Of a DNA stretch of 54,137 nucleotides, positions 25,775 to 33,296 are shown one piece after another (position 1 is the stretch's first letter; each line of letters opens with the position of its first letter). The position numbers were made by a program, and so were the translations under genes. The stretch comes from a virus, in the IMG/VR virus record IMGVR_UViG_3300027963_000098, positions 1 to 54,137 of that record; one strand, 5' to 3'. Under the pieces are notes generated by a model that saw only the letters and a program-made list of their open reading frames with translations, did no database searches and was not told the origin of the DNA.

Positions 25775-25802
25775 AAATAAAAGGGCCACCCGAAGGTGGC
25801 CC
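25775..25802 (-). terminator. Intrinsic terminator, unit B of tandem pair
   Basis: Stem GGGCCACC with GGTGGCCC around CGAA (+ strand) and A-rich sequence at 25775-25782, giving a hairpin plus U-rich tract on the minus strand. It would end leftward transcripts arriving from the 26132 gene before palindrome copy 2. Confidence 0.82.
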
Positions 25803-25848
25803 AGTACTACTAAAGGAGGCTACACAGTTGTTACATCTTGTAGGCTAA

Positions 25849-25920
25849 AGCAGATTCCACGTCCTACTCGTGGTTGGGAGGGTGCCGGTTCTACCGGCGC
25901 AGGGATAACTTACATCTGCT
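25849..25920. ncRNA. Possible structured RNA (three-way junction)
   Basis: A 72-base element in a gene-free gap. A 7-bp closing stem AGCAGAT/ATCTGCT (849-855 with 914-920) encloses two hairpins: CCACG/CGTGG with a 7-base loop (857-873), and GTGCCGG/CCGGCGC with a 5-base loop (882-900, one G-T pair). The G-T pair is a wobble only if the + strand is the RNA, yet the two strong terminators downstream serve the minus strand. It does not satisfy tRNA geometry and I do not recognise a riboswitch class. Strand and function are open. Confidence 0.4.
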
Positions 25921-25946
25921 AGGTTCATTATCCGTGCTCATATATT

Positions 25947-26132
25947 CTAGAATGCGGCTTCACCGAAAGCGTACAAATCAGCCGCTGGTTCAGTTGGAGC
26001 CTTTTGTTTTTTATCCACCTGCAAAATCAAATCTTTCCTGCACCCCATAAAGTGTGTAGCCTCAGTTTTAGTGGCGAACTTGCGGAGTGCGCCGTCTTCG
26101 TCGCAGACCCTATACCGTAATTGCGTCTTCAT
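25947..26132 (-). CDS. Small conserved hypothetical protein
   Basis: A 61-residue protein, MKTQLRYRVCDEDGALRKFA, then TKTEATHFMGCRKDLILQVD. The start at 26132 lies within the last codons of the upstream gene (23-base overlap); an upstream in-frame Met would extend it further into that gene. The first 30 residues (strand, DEDG turn, strand, helix) match a short protein common in phages. Ends with a flexible Pro/Ala-rich tail. Function unknown. Confidence 0.7.
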   Translation of the reverse strand: MKTQLRYRVCDEDGALRKFATKTEATHFMGCRKDLILQVDKKQKAPTEPAADLYAFGEAAF

Positions 26133-27078
26133 ACTTGGGGGTCGCAAGGGCGTTCTCGTGAAGTACGTAGAAGGTTTGGGGTTCATCATCGTCTGATATC
26201 CGCACCCCGATATTGAAGATTGGTTCCCGCGATGCCGCGACTTTCAAAACAGCCACACGGTCTTGAATGTGTTTCGGCAATGAGTCAAAAGTGCGATACC
26301 GAGTAAGGAAGTCCGGCTCTGCGTCCGTCACTTTGTTGCCTTTGATTTTGTTTTGGTATTCATGGTACTTGGCAAGGTCAACTACGTGCAAGGAGTCGTC
26401 CTTTAGACTTGCGACAGCATAGCCCGTAGCAAAAGATGCGCTTCGAGTGTTGGACGCTACTGCTCTGTCAATCTGCTTTGCTGCCATGTAGATATCGTAG
26501 CATGACCTGACTTGCTTTTTATCTTCCATTCTGAAATCTGATGGAAGCGTGAGGGGCGCACCAAAAAGAGCGTGTTCAACAAATCCCATTTGGGCTATCT
26601 CGGTATTGTAAGAAACCTTGTACGACAATTCATGCCGTGCGTTGTACGCGATAGAACTGATAGGCGCGGTAACGGTATTCATAATTCCGATAGCAATCTG
26701 GTATGGGTCTTTACCACTAAGTAACTTCAACGCATTCCGCACCGCAGCGGCGGGGTCGGCGGTAATCAGTACGTTACGCTTACCCCTGCTTTTTTCTACT
26801 TTGTGAGATTGAATACCGAACGCTTCTGGCTTGACGCCATCCTTGTTCTCCTTGCCTTCGTAAACGCCGAAACTAATCTCGCCAATCTGCTCAGCATCGT
26901 CGTATACCATGACTGCGTTGACTAACTTCTCTTGACTTACATCATCGCTGTATTTAGCAGTGGTGTATGTGTTTGAGACTTCATACTCAAACGTCGGGCG
27001 CTTCTTCGATAGTTTATCGAGAACGAACTTGAGGGGTGGGACAATGCCTTTGGCACTACCGAGAATAATCTTAGCCAT
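26110..27078 (-). CDS. Hypothetical protein of the MoxR/VWA gene cluster
   Basis: A 322-residue protein starting MAKIILGSAKGIVPPLKFVL. Start chosen nine bases after GGAG. It has a mixed alpha/beta composition, with a Lys-rich loop KVEKSRGKRNVLITADP and a helical part SSIAYNARHELSYKVSYN. No known domain is recognised. It is the promoter-distal member of the leftward series MoxR ATPase, unknown, DUF2201-like/VWA, RHH, DUF3150-like, this gene. Similar in size to the DUF3150-like neighbour. It may be a substrate or partner of the ATPase, by inference from position only. Confidence 0.7.
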   Translation of the reverse strand: MAKIILGSAKGIVPPLKFVLDKLSKKRPTFEYEVSNTYTTAKYSDDVSQEKLVNAVMVYDDAEQIGEISFGVYEGKENKDGVKPEAFGIQSHKVEKSRGKRNVLITADPAAAVRNALKLLSGKDPYQIAIGIMNTVTAPISSIAYNARHELSYKVSYNTEIAQMGFVEHALFGAPLTLPSDFRMEDKKQVRSCYDIYMAAKQIDRAVASNTRSASFATGYAVASLKDDSLHVVDLAKYHEYQNKIKGNKVTDAEPDFLTRYRTFDSLPKHIQDRVAVLKVAASREPIFNIGVRISDDDEPQTFYVLHENALATPKYEDAITV

Positions 27079-27096
27079 GAAAGTTATCTCCACTAA

Positions 27097-27978
27097 TTAA
27101 AAGTTAAACTTCGACAGGATGTCGTCCACTTCGGACTTGACTTTGCTGCGTACTTCTTCGGACTCTTTCAAGTCTTCGGTGTCTACGCTATTCACGACTG
27201 CGTTGAACCGACGACGAGCCTCTTCGAGTTTGGGGTCTTGTGTCAGGTTGAGGTGCTTGAGAACATCGCACAGGTCGCGGGCGTTAGTAATCATTGAATC
27301 ATGAATGCGACGCTTCTTAACCTTCTCCCCGTTTGCCGGTTCAGTAACCTCTTCCAACTTGGTACTCATGTGGACGAGACTATCGCGTAGTCTGCCATAG
27401 ATTTCCTCCACGCCAGTTTGGATTCGGCTTTCCAACGCCGCCTCGTATTGCTTCTGCAATTCCTCCATCGCCTCGTTGCCCACATCTACACGGAAGTCAC
27501 CCGCCGCAGGGACGGGCAGAAAGGAATAACGGAAACTGAAACTATGGATAATCTCATGCTTGGGCGGGTAGTCCGATGCCACAAACATATCAACAAGCAC
27601 GTTCTCGGCTTCCTTCACCAAGTCTTCGTAGCGGTCTTTGAACTCTTCAACCATGTCACTACGCCGCATCTCGTAGTGTGAAAGAGTCTGCTTGTAGTTG
27701 AAGAAGTTTGATGCCGCAAGCAAGCGTGGGCCACGGTCTGACCACGGCAGGGTTTGGGATTGATGCCACAAACGGATACTTGCATCGAACTTGTTGATGT
27801 CAGCCAGAAGACTTGTACCAGCAAACAGGTTCTTAGTAACCTTGGCTACCTTTGCCGTGGCATTCTTGATTACATTAACTTCGTCCGACATATTGCGGTC
27901 GGTGATGTTGGCGGTCCACGACTTGATGTTGAGGTCCACGAGCATTGCGCTCGATGCGATGCTGATGCTGTTTTGCAT
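27097..27978 (-). CDS. DUF3150-like protein of the MoxR/VWA cluster
   Basis: A 293-residue protein starting MQNSISIASSAMLVDLNIKS, then WTANITDRNMSDEV. The start follows AAGGAG in a leader shared with 34518 and 34853. An upstream Met would place palindrome copy 3 in the coding frame and lacks a ribosome site. The body is helical and charged: an N-terminal NATAKVAKVTKNLFAG-like helix, QTLPWSDRGPRLLAASNFFN, YEDLVKEAENVLVDMF. The general pattern resembles DUF3150 proteins, which commonly neighbour MoxR ATPase and VWA genes in phages and bacteria. Role unknown. Confidence 0.65.
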   Translation of the reverse strand: MQNSISIASSAMLVDLNIKSWTANITDRNMSDEVNVIKNATAKVAKVTKNLFAGTSLLADINKFDASIRLWHQSQTLPWSDRGPRLLAASNFFNYKQTLSHYEMRRSDMVEEFKDRYEDLVKEAENVLVDMFVASDYPPKHEIIHSFSFRYSFLPVPAAGDFRVDVGNEAMEELQKQYEAALESRIQTGVEEIYGRLRDSLVHMSTKLEEVTEPANGEKVKKRRIHDSMITNARDLCDVLKHLNLTQDPKLEEARRRFNAVVNSVDTEDLKESEEVRSKVKSEVDDILSKFNF

Positions 27979-27998
27979 TTTATTCTCCTTGGTTATCG

Positions 27999-28027
27999 GG
28001 ACAACCTGACACCATGTCAGATTGTCC
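27999..28027. repeat. 29-bp palindrome, copy 3
   Basis: Left half GGACAACCTGACA, spacer CCA, right half TGTCAGATTGTCC; both halves match the consensus exactly. It lies 20 bases ahead of the start codon at 27978, directly before the ribosome binding site. On the minus strand GATAAC follows CTGACA after 17 bases, so overlap with a promoter is possible. Confidence 0.92.
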
Positions 28028-28042
28028 ATTTGCCGGGTGGAA

Positions 28043-28225
28043 TTACTTCTCATCCTTCTTGGCATGCTGATGTACGAGCAGTACTACTATCTGCGCGTAG
28101 GACAATTTCAGTCCGGTTGATGCCTCCATTTCATCCCCAATCGTATCGAGCATATCAACCACCTCGACAGGCAGAGAGATAGTGAGCCGATTGTTCTTTG
28201 CTACGCGTTCGCGCTTGAGTGCCAT
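28043..28225 (-). CDS. Ribbon-helix-helix-like small DNA-binding protein
   Basis: A 60-residue protein, basic start MALKRERVAKNNRLTISLPV followed by EVVDMLDTIGDEMEASTGLK. RLTISLP is a typical ribbon strand, followed by two helices, as in Arc/MetJ-type regulators. AAGGAGTAAGC-ATG precedes it. Its stop is 16 bases before palindrome copy 3. It is a second candidate for binding the palindrome family, because RHH dimers often recognise short inverted repeats. Confidence 0.65.
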   Translation of the reverse strand: MALKRERVAKNNRLTISLPVEVVDMLDTIGDEMEASTGLKLSYAQIVVLLVHQHAKKDEK

Positions 28226-28227
28226 GC

Positions 28228-29502
28228 TTACTCCTTGATGTGAATAGTTTTGCCAGACTCGGCGTTAAATGAGGGATTACCAACCACGCACCAGATAATC
28301 GGACACCCCAAGTCTGCCCAATTACCCTCTCCATGAAAGTACCCATCAGTAAGGACAATAACTACGTCCACCTGCTGGCCTTCACCTTGGATGATTTTGT
28401 TTTTGATGTACGGCGGCAGACAAGACGGGTCTGTGCCACCACCTCCCCTCGGTTGTGTAGTCTTATCAATCTGGTCGTACTCCGCCGGAGCGTAGACTTC
28501 ATGCCCCGCAACTCGGGTATCCCAGTACAGATGATGCAAGCCTTCGGGCGTAACCTCGTTGCAGATAGACTTCACCTCGGACATGAACTTGCCAAGGATA
28601 GGGCCACCGATGGAACCAGATGTATCAACACAGTCTACGATAAACCCGACGCGGTGCTCGATGTTTTGAGGAAGATAAATGTCAGCCCCAAGATGACGAC
28701 GGCTGAATCGACGCCACGATGAGTCCCCGCTACCCTTGCATACATTCTTAACAAGGTCTCGCAGTACGTCACGCCAATCGACTTCTGGCTCCACGAGTTC
28801 TACTAAGTCGCGGGGCACATCACCACCCATCTTCCCAACCAACTGCTTACCCTGCTGCAAGGCACGGTTGATGCGACTCTCCAGTTCGCGCTTCTCCTTG
28901 TCAGTCAGTTCCTTGTCACCATCCCAATCGTGCTCATCGAACTGATTGTCATCAAGTTTCTTGCGGCTCTTACCTTGTTTCTTACCCCCGCTACCATCGA
29001 CAGGTTCGCCGTCTTCGCAAGGTTCACCGTCCCCCTCGCAATCATCTTCGAGTTCCTTCATCAGGTCATCGAACACTTGCTTCGAGTCCCAACCGCGATA
29101 CTTCTCATCAAGCAGGCCCATGCGGCTACCATCAGGGAACGTGGGGAATTGAATCTCCTGCTCATCAGGGTCTTGGTCAATCAACTGAAGATTGATGACG
29201 TAGTCACACGCTGCGTTAGCAACGAGCGGGTCTTTGCGATATAGGTTCTTCCACACGCTAGTGTGACGCCATGCGATATGTGACAACTCATGCAACACCA
29301 CGAACAAGAGTTGCTTCTGGTTTAGGGAATCAACGAACTCCCGACCATACCACACATCGGCTCCATTGGTACGTGCAGTCGGAACGTCATCATCGACGAA
29401 CACCTTGCCGACCATCGTCATACCCGCAAAGAAGCGAAACTTCTTCGATTGTAGAATTGAGACGTGAGCACGCTCAATCTTCTGCTCTGCTGTTATCTTC
29501 AT
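28228..29502 (-). CDS. DUF2201-like metallopeptidase/VWA protein
   Basis: A 424-residue protein. The N-terminal part has FVVLHELSHIAWRH (H71, E72, H75, H80), a zinc-binding HExxH with a fourth potential ligand. The centre is very acidic with Asp/Glu and Gly stretches (130-190). The C-terminal VWA domain has the MIDAS motif DTSGS (293-297), GGTDPSC and VIVLTDGYF. This matches proteins in which a DUF2201 metallopeptidase-like region is joined to a VWA domain, which work with MoxR ATPases. The start at 29502 is fixed by AAGGAG following palindrome copy 4; the upstream Met is inside that palindrome's neighbourhood and unsupported. Confidence 0.85.
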   Translation of the reverse strand: MKITAEQKIERAHVSILQSKKFRFFAGMTMVGKVFVDDDVPTARTNGADVWYGREFVDSLNQKQLLFVVLHELSHIAWRHTSVWKNLYRKDPLVANAACDYVINLQLIDQDPDEQEIQFPTFPDGSRMGLLDEKYRGWDSKQVFDDLMKELEDDCEGDGEPCEDGEPVDGSGGKKQGKSRKKLDDNQFDEHDWDGDKELTDKEKRELESRINRALQQGKQLVGKMGGDVPRDLVELVEPEVDWRDVLRDLVKNVCKGSGDSSWRRFSRRHLGADIYLPQNIEHRVGFIVDCVDTSGSIGGPILGKFMSEVKSICNEVTPEGLHHLYWDTRVAGHEVYAPAEYDQIDKTTQPRGGGGTDPSCLPPYIKNKIIQGEGQQVDVVIVLTDGYFHGEGNWADLGCPIIWCVVGNPSFNAESGKTIHIKE

Positions 29503-29512
29503 GCTTCTCTCC

Positions 29513-29800
29513 TTAATGGACAATGTGACCGGATGTCAGATTGTCCTCGTCTTCGTCAATGCCCTTGGTTACCAAGTAACTCATCTGCATTCCGTACAGG
29601 AACCCCTCCATACTGAGTCCGTTCTGTACCGCGAGTATTGCCGCAGACTTACCCAATACAGTCATGCAGTGGGCGATTGCGTCTCGCTTGTCTTTTATGT
29701 TGTTAGTGTTGTTAATCACTTTCTTGATTGCTTCCAACATAATCGCAAGGTCTCTCTCGGCAGCGGCTATCTGCTCATCCGTGATGTCATCTTCAGTCAT
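29513..29800 (-). CDS. Hypothetical protein of the MoxR/VWA cluster, ends in a palindrome
   Basis: A 95-residue helical protein, MTEDDITDEQIAAAERDLAI, preceded by AGGGAGATACACC-ATG. A mid-section KDKRDAIAHCMTVLGKSAAI is predicted helical. The final codons DNLTSGHIVH are encoded by palindrome copy 4, with the stop one codon after it. The last ten residues are therefore dictated by the repeat and probably not functional. Located between MoxR and VWA genes. Confidence 0.7.
   Translation of the reverse strand: MTEDDITDEQIAAAERDLAIMLEAIKKVINNTNNIKDKRDAIAHCMTVLGKSAAILAVQNGLSMEGFLYGMQMSYLVTKGIDEDEDNLTSGHIVH
29518..29546. repeat. 29-bp palindrome, copy 4
   Basis: Left half GGACAATGTGACC, spacer GGA, right half TGTCAGATTGTCC (exact). 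It forms the 3' end of the 29513-29800 gene (DNLTSGHIV) and sits 15 bases ahead of the VWA gene start. Confidence 0.9.
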
Positions 29801-29811
29801 GGTGTATCTCC

Positions 29812-30873
29812 CTAGAAAAGGTATTGGTTTTCACGCGCCCAGTCGATGAACGGCTGGCTGGAAAAGAGAATGCGCTTCTTCTCTTCGTTCTTTGCTGCTG
29901 TCAGGCAGAAGATAGATTGCAACTCTTTGGGTGCTCTCTTCATGTAAATGAACCACTTGCCGATGGTGCTGCGGTCAACCCATTGCACCGCCCCGAACGC
30001 GAGGATGCACAATGCTGCGGGGTCAGTCGGAACTCTTGCTGTTTCAGGAGTGTCGATGATGTCCTTACGCAAAGGTAGCGAGTCAGACAGGGCGATGAAC
30101 GCAGACAACTGCTGCGCCGCCGTCCCACCGATTGTGCCTTGCAATGCACAGATAAGCGCCCCCTCGCTGAACTTGTCACGCGCCTTGATGATATTGCTAG
30201 CCAGTTCCAAGGAACGCGGCGACACAAAGGACTTCTGGTTGTGTCGTGGGTTGTAGATGAGGTGGTTGTTCTCTTGCGCCGCATCCAGATATGAAGCAAG
30301 GCAATGCGTGTTCTCGTGTACCCACGCCAACATGACCGGAGCAATCCTGTCGCTGCCCCAGTTAATCCATTCCTCCGCACTCGGCTTGCGTATATTGAGT
30401 ACCGACAGACGGTTTCGACTGTGAGCCGCCATCACGTCGCCTACCCCATCGCTTGTCAAGTTACCCGCAGTTAGCACCACAGACGACGGGTGTAGAGTCA
30501 ACCCACCGACACGGCGCGGGTTAGTGAGTAGCGGATGCAGCATGTTCTTAACAGCAGGAGCACCCTTGGTGAACTCATCGAGCATGATACAAAGTGGTTC
30601 GTCAAGATGGAAACCCCAATGCTCACTCGGGTAGAGGGAGGTGGTGCGCGTCTCGCGGTCAGGCATGGGAATGCCCAAGTCACCCAACTCGGTATTCGGT
30701 ACGTCGATGTAAATACCTTTCATGTTGAGACGTTCGGCAATCACTCGGTGCATGCTGGTTTTACCAACGCCGGGTTCGCCGACAAGATGGAATGTATTAC
30801 CCGATGCACAGGCAACGATAAGGTCAGCGGCCTCGTTGAGGGAAACGTTCTGCTCAAGGTGAATCTGGTTCAT
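29812..30873 (-). CDS. MoxR-type AAA+ ATPase
   Basis: A 353-residue AAA+ protein. Walker A GEPGVGKT (32-39), Walker B CIMLDEF (95-101), sensor 1 VVLTAGN and an arginine-containing HSRNRLSVLNI segment agree with the MoxR/APE family. The early ...NTELGDLGIPMPD... insert is typical of MoxR proteins. MoxR ATPases are thought to act as chaperones that insert metals or remodel complexes together with VWA partners, encoded here two genes downstream. The leader carries AACCAAGAGAGG. Palindrome copy 5 is 32 bases upstream of the start. Confidence 0.88.
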   Translation of the reverse strand: MNQIHLEQNVSLNEAADLIVACASGNTFHLVGEPGVGKTSMHRVIAERLNMKGIYIDVPNTELGDLGIPMPDRETRTTSLYPSEHWGFHLDEPLCIMLDEFTKGAPAVKNMLHPLLTNPRRVGGLTLHPSSVVLTAGNLTSDGVGDVMAAHSRNRLSVLNIRKPSAEEWINWGSDRIAPVMLAWVHENTHCLASYLDAAQENNHLIYNPRHNQKSFVSPRSLELASNIIKARDKFSEGALICALQGTIGGTAAQQLSAFIALSDSLPLRKDIIDTPETARVPTDPAALCILAFGAVQWVDRSTIGKWFIYMKRAPKELQSIFCLTAAKNEEKKRILFSSQPFIDWARENQYLF

Positions 30874-30897
30874 GATTTGGTCCTCTCTTGGTTTAGG

Positions 30898-32049
30898 TTA
30901 AACGTGGACATTCTGACGACGTGTCAGGTTGTCCCTCAGATACTGATATGTATACACATAACAAGTATTTCTCTCACTAGGTAATACCCCTGTCTCCACT
31001 TCTTTGCTTACAAAGCATACATCTGCATATGCTATCTTAAGTACATCGTCAAAAACTTCTAAAAGCGTGCTTGCGGGTATGCTGCTCCGCAACTCTGGTG
31101 TTTTGTGATAACCGTCTCCCACGAATGTTGCCAACAAGTCATGCTTAGTTGATGTACCAGCATCGACTCTAAAATTCGCAGCAACGCTTGCTGCTAGAAG
31201 CACTGTCAGTTTGCGCCAGTCATCAGGCTTGCTTGACTGCGCTAGATTAAGCGCATTGTTGAGGTTGTAACTCGCGTCCTCTTTGTCCTCCTCTTTGGCT
31301 TTCATTACAATTCTCATAGACGGGAGCAGTGTGTACTGAGTTTGGAACATCTGCTGAATCGAAAGGCGCATATTCCATATGGGGTTGACAGACCATTGAC
31401 TGTTTGCTTTATTCGCTATGTCAACAAGCATGTTTGAAACAAACCTAGCCCCCACCTGCGGGAAGCACTCAATCAATTCATCAGATGAATAAACGTCCGA
31501 AATCGCCGCCGTTACCTTGAGGTAGTTGATGAAGTCCGAGTACGCACGTCGCACCGCGTTGAGTGCCTTGCGATTGGCTACGTATTCGTATTTCACTGGT
31601 GCGTTAAGAGGCTCAAGCGTAGTCCACTCTTTGTCAGCCTTGAAGTACACCCATCCGTTCTTTGGTATCTCATAGTTGAGCGCCTTGTCAGGCCGAGGCA
31701 CAGTAAGAATTACTTTGTTGTCCTTCCGATACACCGTCCCGAGAGTGGCGGGGAGCACCGCATCCAAGAACTTGGCCGTAGTTATAGACGGCCAGCCGCA
31801 ACAGTTGAATGCAACCGTGCCATCCTTGGCGTACGTCATGACTATGTTGTCGTACAGTTTGAACTGCAGGCGTTCGTCTGCCATCTCGATGGAGCATTGC
31901 TTGTACCTACGGTTATTCCCGACCGGACGAATCGGCGGGTTGCTGCCACGGATAGGCTTGACCTCGTTGTAGAACTTGAGTGCGGTCTCGTAGTTCTTGA
32001 AGTCATGCCAACTGATTGAAGCAGGGTGATGCCTCGAGTGTCCCCACAT
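30898..32049 (-). CDS. Hypothetical protein upstream of MoxR, ends in a palindrome
   Basis: A 383-residue protein starting MWGHSRHHPASISWHDFKNY. Start is set by GGAGGAAGGTGAA-ATG; an in-frame Met five codons earlier overlaps the ribosome site. The N-terminal half has basic loops and strands (NNRRYKQCSIEMADERLQFK, TVAFNCCGWPSITTAKFL). The C-terminal half is helical. The last residues DNLTRRQNVHV are encoded by palindrome copy 5. No domain recognised. Such proteins often accompany phage MoxR genes. Confidence 0.68.
   Translation of the reverse strand: MWGHSRHHPASISWHDFKNYETALKFYNEVKPIRGSNPPIRPVGNNRRYKQCSIEMADERLQFKLYDNIVMTYAKDGTVAFNCCGWPSITTAKFLDAVLPATLGTVYRKDNKVILTVPRPDKALNYEIPKNGWVYFKADKEWTTLEPLNAPVKYEYVANRKALNAVRRAYSDFINYLKVTAAISDVYSSDELIECFPQVGARFVSNMLVDIANKANSQWSVNPIWNMRLSIQQMFQTQYTLLPSMRIVMKAKEEDKEDASYNLNNALNLAQSSKPDDWRKLTVLLAASVAANFRVDAGTSTKHDLLATFVGDGYHKTPELRSSIPASTLLEVFDDVLKIAYADVCFVSKEVETGVLPSERNTCYVYTYQYLRDNLTRRQNVHV
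30906..30934. repeat. 29-bp palindrome, copy 5
   Basis: Left half GGACATTCTGACG, spacer ACG, right half TGTCAGGTTGTCC (exact). Encodes DNLTRRQNV at the end of the 30898-32049 gene and lies 32 bases before the MoxR-type gene. Confidence 0.9.
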
Positions 32050-32050
32050 T

Positions 32051-32221
32051 TCACCTTCCTCCAAACTTGTAGATTACCCATTCACCAATTCGAGCAAGCA
32101 GGCTTTGCTTTTCTTCTGGCGCCCACAATGTCGGCTCGTAGCCATACGCTTCCTTCATGCTTCTCGCTATCCGGTAGTCCTTGTCACGGAACTCCGTGAA
32201 CTGATAGTGGCGTTCGTTCAT
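32051..32221 (-). CDS. Small hypothetical protein
   Basis: A 56-residue protein, MNERHYQFTEFRDKDYRIAR at the start, with a helix EEKQSLLARIGEWVIYKF. GGGAGAGACGAA-ATG precedes it. ATGA overlap with the upstream gene and one base between its stop and the next start show translational coupling. It also carries the GGAGG site of the following gene. No family recognised. Confidence 0.68.
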   Translation of the reverse strand: MNERHYQFTEFRDKDYRIARSMKEAYGYEPTLWAPEEKQSLLARIGEWVIYKFGGR

Positions 32222-32556
32222 TTCGTCTCTCCCTTCGCAGCCTTAACTGCACGTGCCAACTGCAGTCGAATGTACTGACGCTTCACGCGCTCGTACTCAC
32301 TCTTGGGGATTGCCATCCTAACAGATACAAACATCGTCTCGCCATCGTCCCCTGCTTTGAGCGAGGTCCAGTCTGCCTTGGTGTACTTCCAATTAATCTC
32401 ACCCACGGTCTGCGCTGTGACCATGCAGGCATGCCGATGCGCCCTACGGTTCATTGCCACGGTGTATGCGTGGTGCGGGACTTCATTTGCTGTCAGGACA
32501 TTCTGACCTTGTGTCAGGTTGTCCACCACGGTTTCGGTTTTCTTCATTGCTTTCAT
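32218..32556 (-). CDS. Hypothetical protein with a palindrome in its coding sequence
   Basis: A 112-residue protein starting MKAMKKTETVV, eight bases after GGGAG. Palindrome copy 6 encodes residues 12-20 (DNLTQGQNV). The main body follows: HHAYTVAMNRRAHRHACMVT and a C-terminal basic helix RVKRQYIRLQLARAVKAAKG. A second in-frame ATG after the palindrome (32454) lacks a ribosome site, so translation through the palindrome is more likely. Function unknown. Confidence 0.65.
   Translation of the reverse strand: MKAMKKTETVVDNLTQGQNVLTANEVPHHAYTVAMNRRAHRHACMVTAQTVGEINWKYTKADWTSLKAGDDGETMFVSVRMAIPKSEYERVKRQYIRLQLARAVKAAKGETK
32496..32524. repeat. 29-bp palindrome, copy 6
   Basis: Left half GGACATTCTGACC, spacer TTG, right half TGTCAGGTTGTCC (exact). 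Lies 32 bases inside the 32218-32556 gene, read in frame as DNLTQGQNV. Confidence 0.9.
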
Positions 32557-32732
32557 CACACTTCTCCCTCGCCGTCTTTGATATCGGCCTCGCCGTTGCC
32601 GTGGAATGCAGCCATCGCCACCTTGTTGCGCCGCATGGCCTCCTTCATCCACTCCTCTTTGGTTGGTTTCGTCTTCAACAACACCAGTCTGTTCGCCAAG
32701 TGTGCGGCGACCTTCTCGTCTCTGGTTTTCAT
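32556..32732 (-). CDS. Small hypothetical basic protein
   Basis: A 58-residue protein, MKTRDEKVAAHLANRLVLLK then TKPTKEEWMKEAMRRNKVAM, with an acidic Gly-rich end. GGGAGATGAGTG-ATG precedes it, and start and stop both overlap neighbours (TGATG). No known domain. Confidence 0.68.
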   Translation of the reverse strand: MKTRDEKVAAHLANRLVLLKTKPTKEEWMKEAMRRNKVAMAAFHGNGEADIKDGEGEV

Positions 32733-33055
32733 CACTCATCTCCCTTGATGTATCCGGTGGCCTTATCAATAAGGAACTCACCCTCCATGTAGTCCAACCC
32801 ATTCGGGTACTCGTCCTGCGCAGTCACTTCATCAAACTTGATGCGAACATGGGGCTTGCCGCCGTTGTCACGCACGTCTTCCGCAGCCTGTTCAAGCCAC
32901 TCAGCCACGCTCTCAACGGTAGAGCCATAAAGACTCACATCGAACGTCCATCTGATGGGTTTCCAATCTCGGTCATACGAAATCTCGACAATCCTGTAGC
33001 AATCCACAGTTCCATCTTCCGAAACAATCTCTGCTACTCCGTAACTCCAGTTCAT
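32732..33055 (-). CDS. Hypothetical protein
   Basis: A 107-residue protein, MNWSYGVAEIVSEDGTVDCY at the start, beginning six bases after GGGAG. The pattern (two strand pairs, RDWKPIRWTFDVSLYGSTVE, then a helix SVAEWLEQAAEDVRDN) looks like a compact alpha/beta protein. A longer frame with Cys-rich N-terminus is a shadow of the neighbour. No family recognised. Confidence 0.68.
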   Translation of the reverse strand: MNWSYGVAEIVSEDGTVDCYRIVEISYDRDWKPIRWTFDVSLYGSTVESVAEWLEQAAEDVRDNGGKPHVRIKFDEVTAQDEYPNGLDYMEGEFLIDKATGYIKGDE

Positions 33056-33056
33056 C

Positions 33057-33296
33057 TCACTCTCCCTTGCTTGCGTAGTCGGTACGCTTGAACTCAAGCA
33101 CACCATCGTCGTTGAACTTAACCCAACCCAGACATTCGCCGTCTGGCACACCCCATATGTCCTCGTATACAGCCACTACGGGGTCCGGCTCCTCCTCGTC
33201 ATTGTGAAACGTAATCTCATACCGCACGGCGAACAGACCAAACTCAGTCACCGCTCGGGCCAACAACTCATGTGTCATCTTCTCCAACTCTCCCAT
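33057..33296 (-). CDS. Hypothetical protein
   Basis: A 79-residue protein, MGELEKMTHELLARAVTEFG at the start, followed by strands FAVRYEITFHNDEEEPD and VAVYEDIWGV. The ATG at 33296 has GGGAG seven bases ahead and overlaps the upstream stop (TGATG). Mild similarity in pattern to the 32732-33055 neighbour (acidic turns, aromatic strands). Function unknown. Confidence 0.66.
   Translation of the reverse strand: MGELEKMTHELLARAVTEFGLFAVRYEITFHNDEEEPDPVVAVYEDIWGVPDGECLGWVKFNDDGVLEFKRTDYASKGE

Noticed and set aside
25849-25920. The 72-base element as a tRNA or known riboswitch
   Set aside because: A 7-bp closing stem and one 5-bp stem with a 7-base loop look tRNA-like, but there is an extra base next to the acceptor stem, no D arm, no T-loop consensus and no CCA. 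Glutamine, preQ1, SAM and cobalamin riboswitch signatures are not matched.
27999-28065. Upstream start for the DUF3150-like gene that would translate palindrome copy 3
   Set aside because: The upstream Met has no ribosome site, while AAGGAG lies ideally before 27978.
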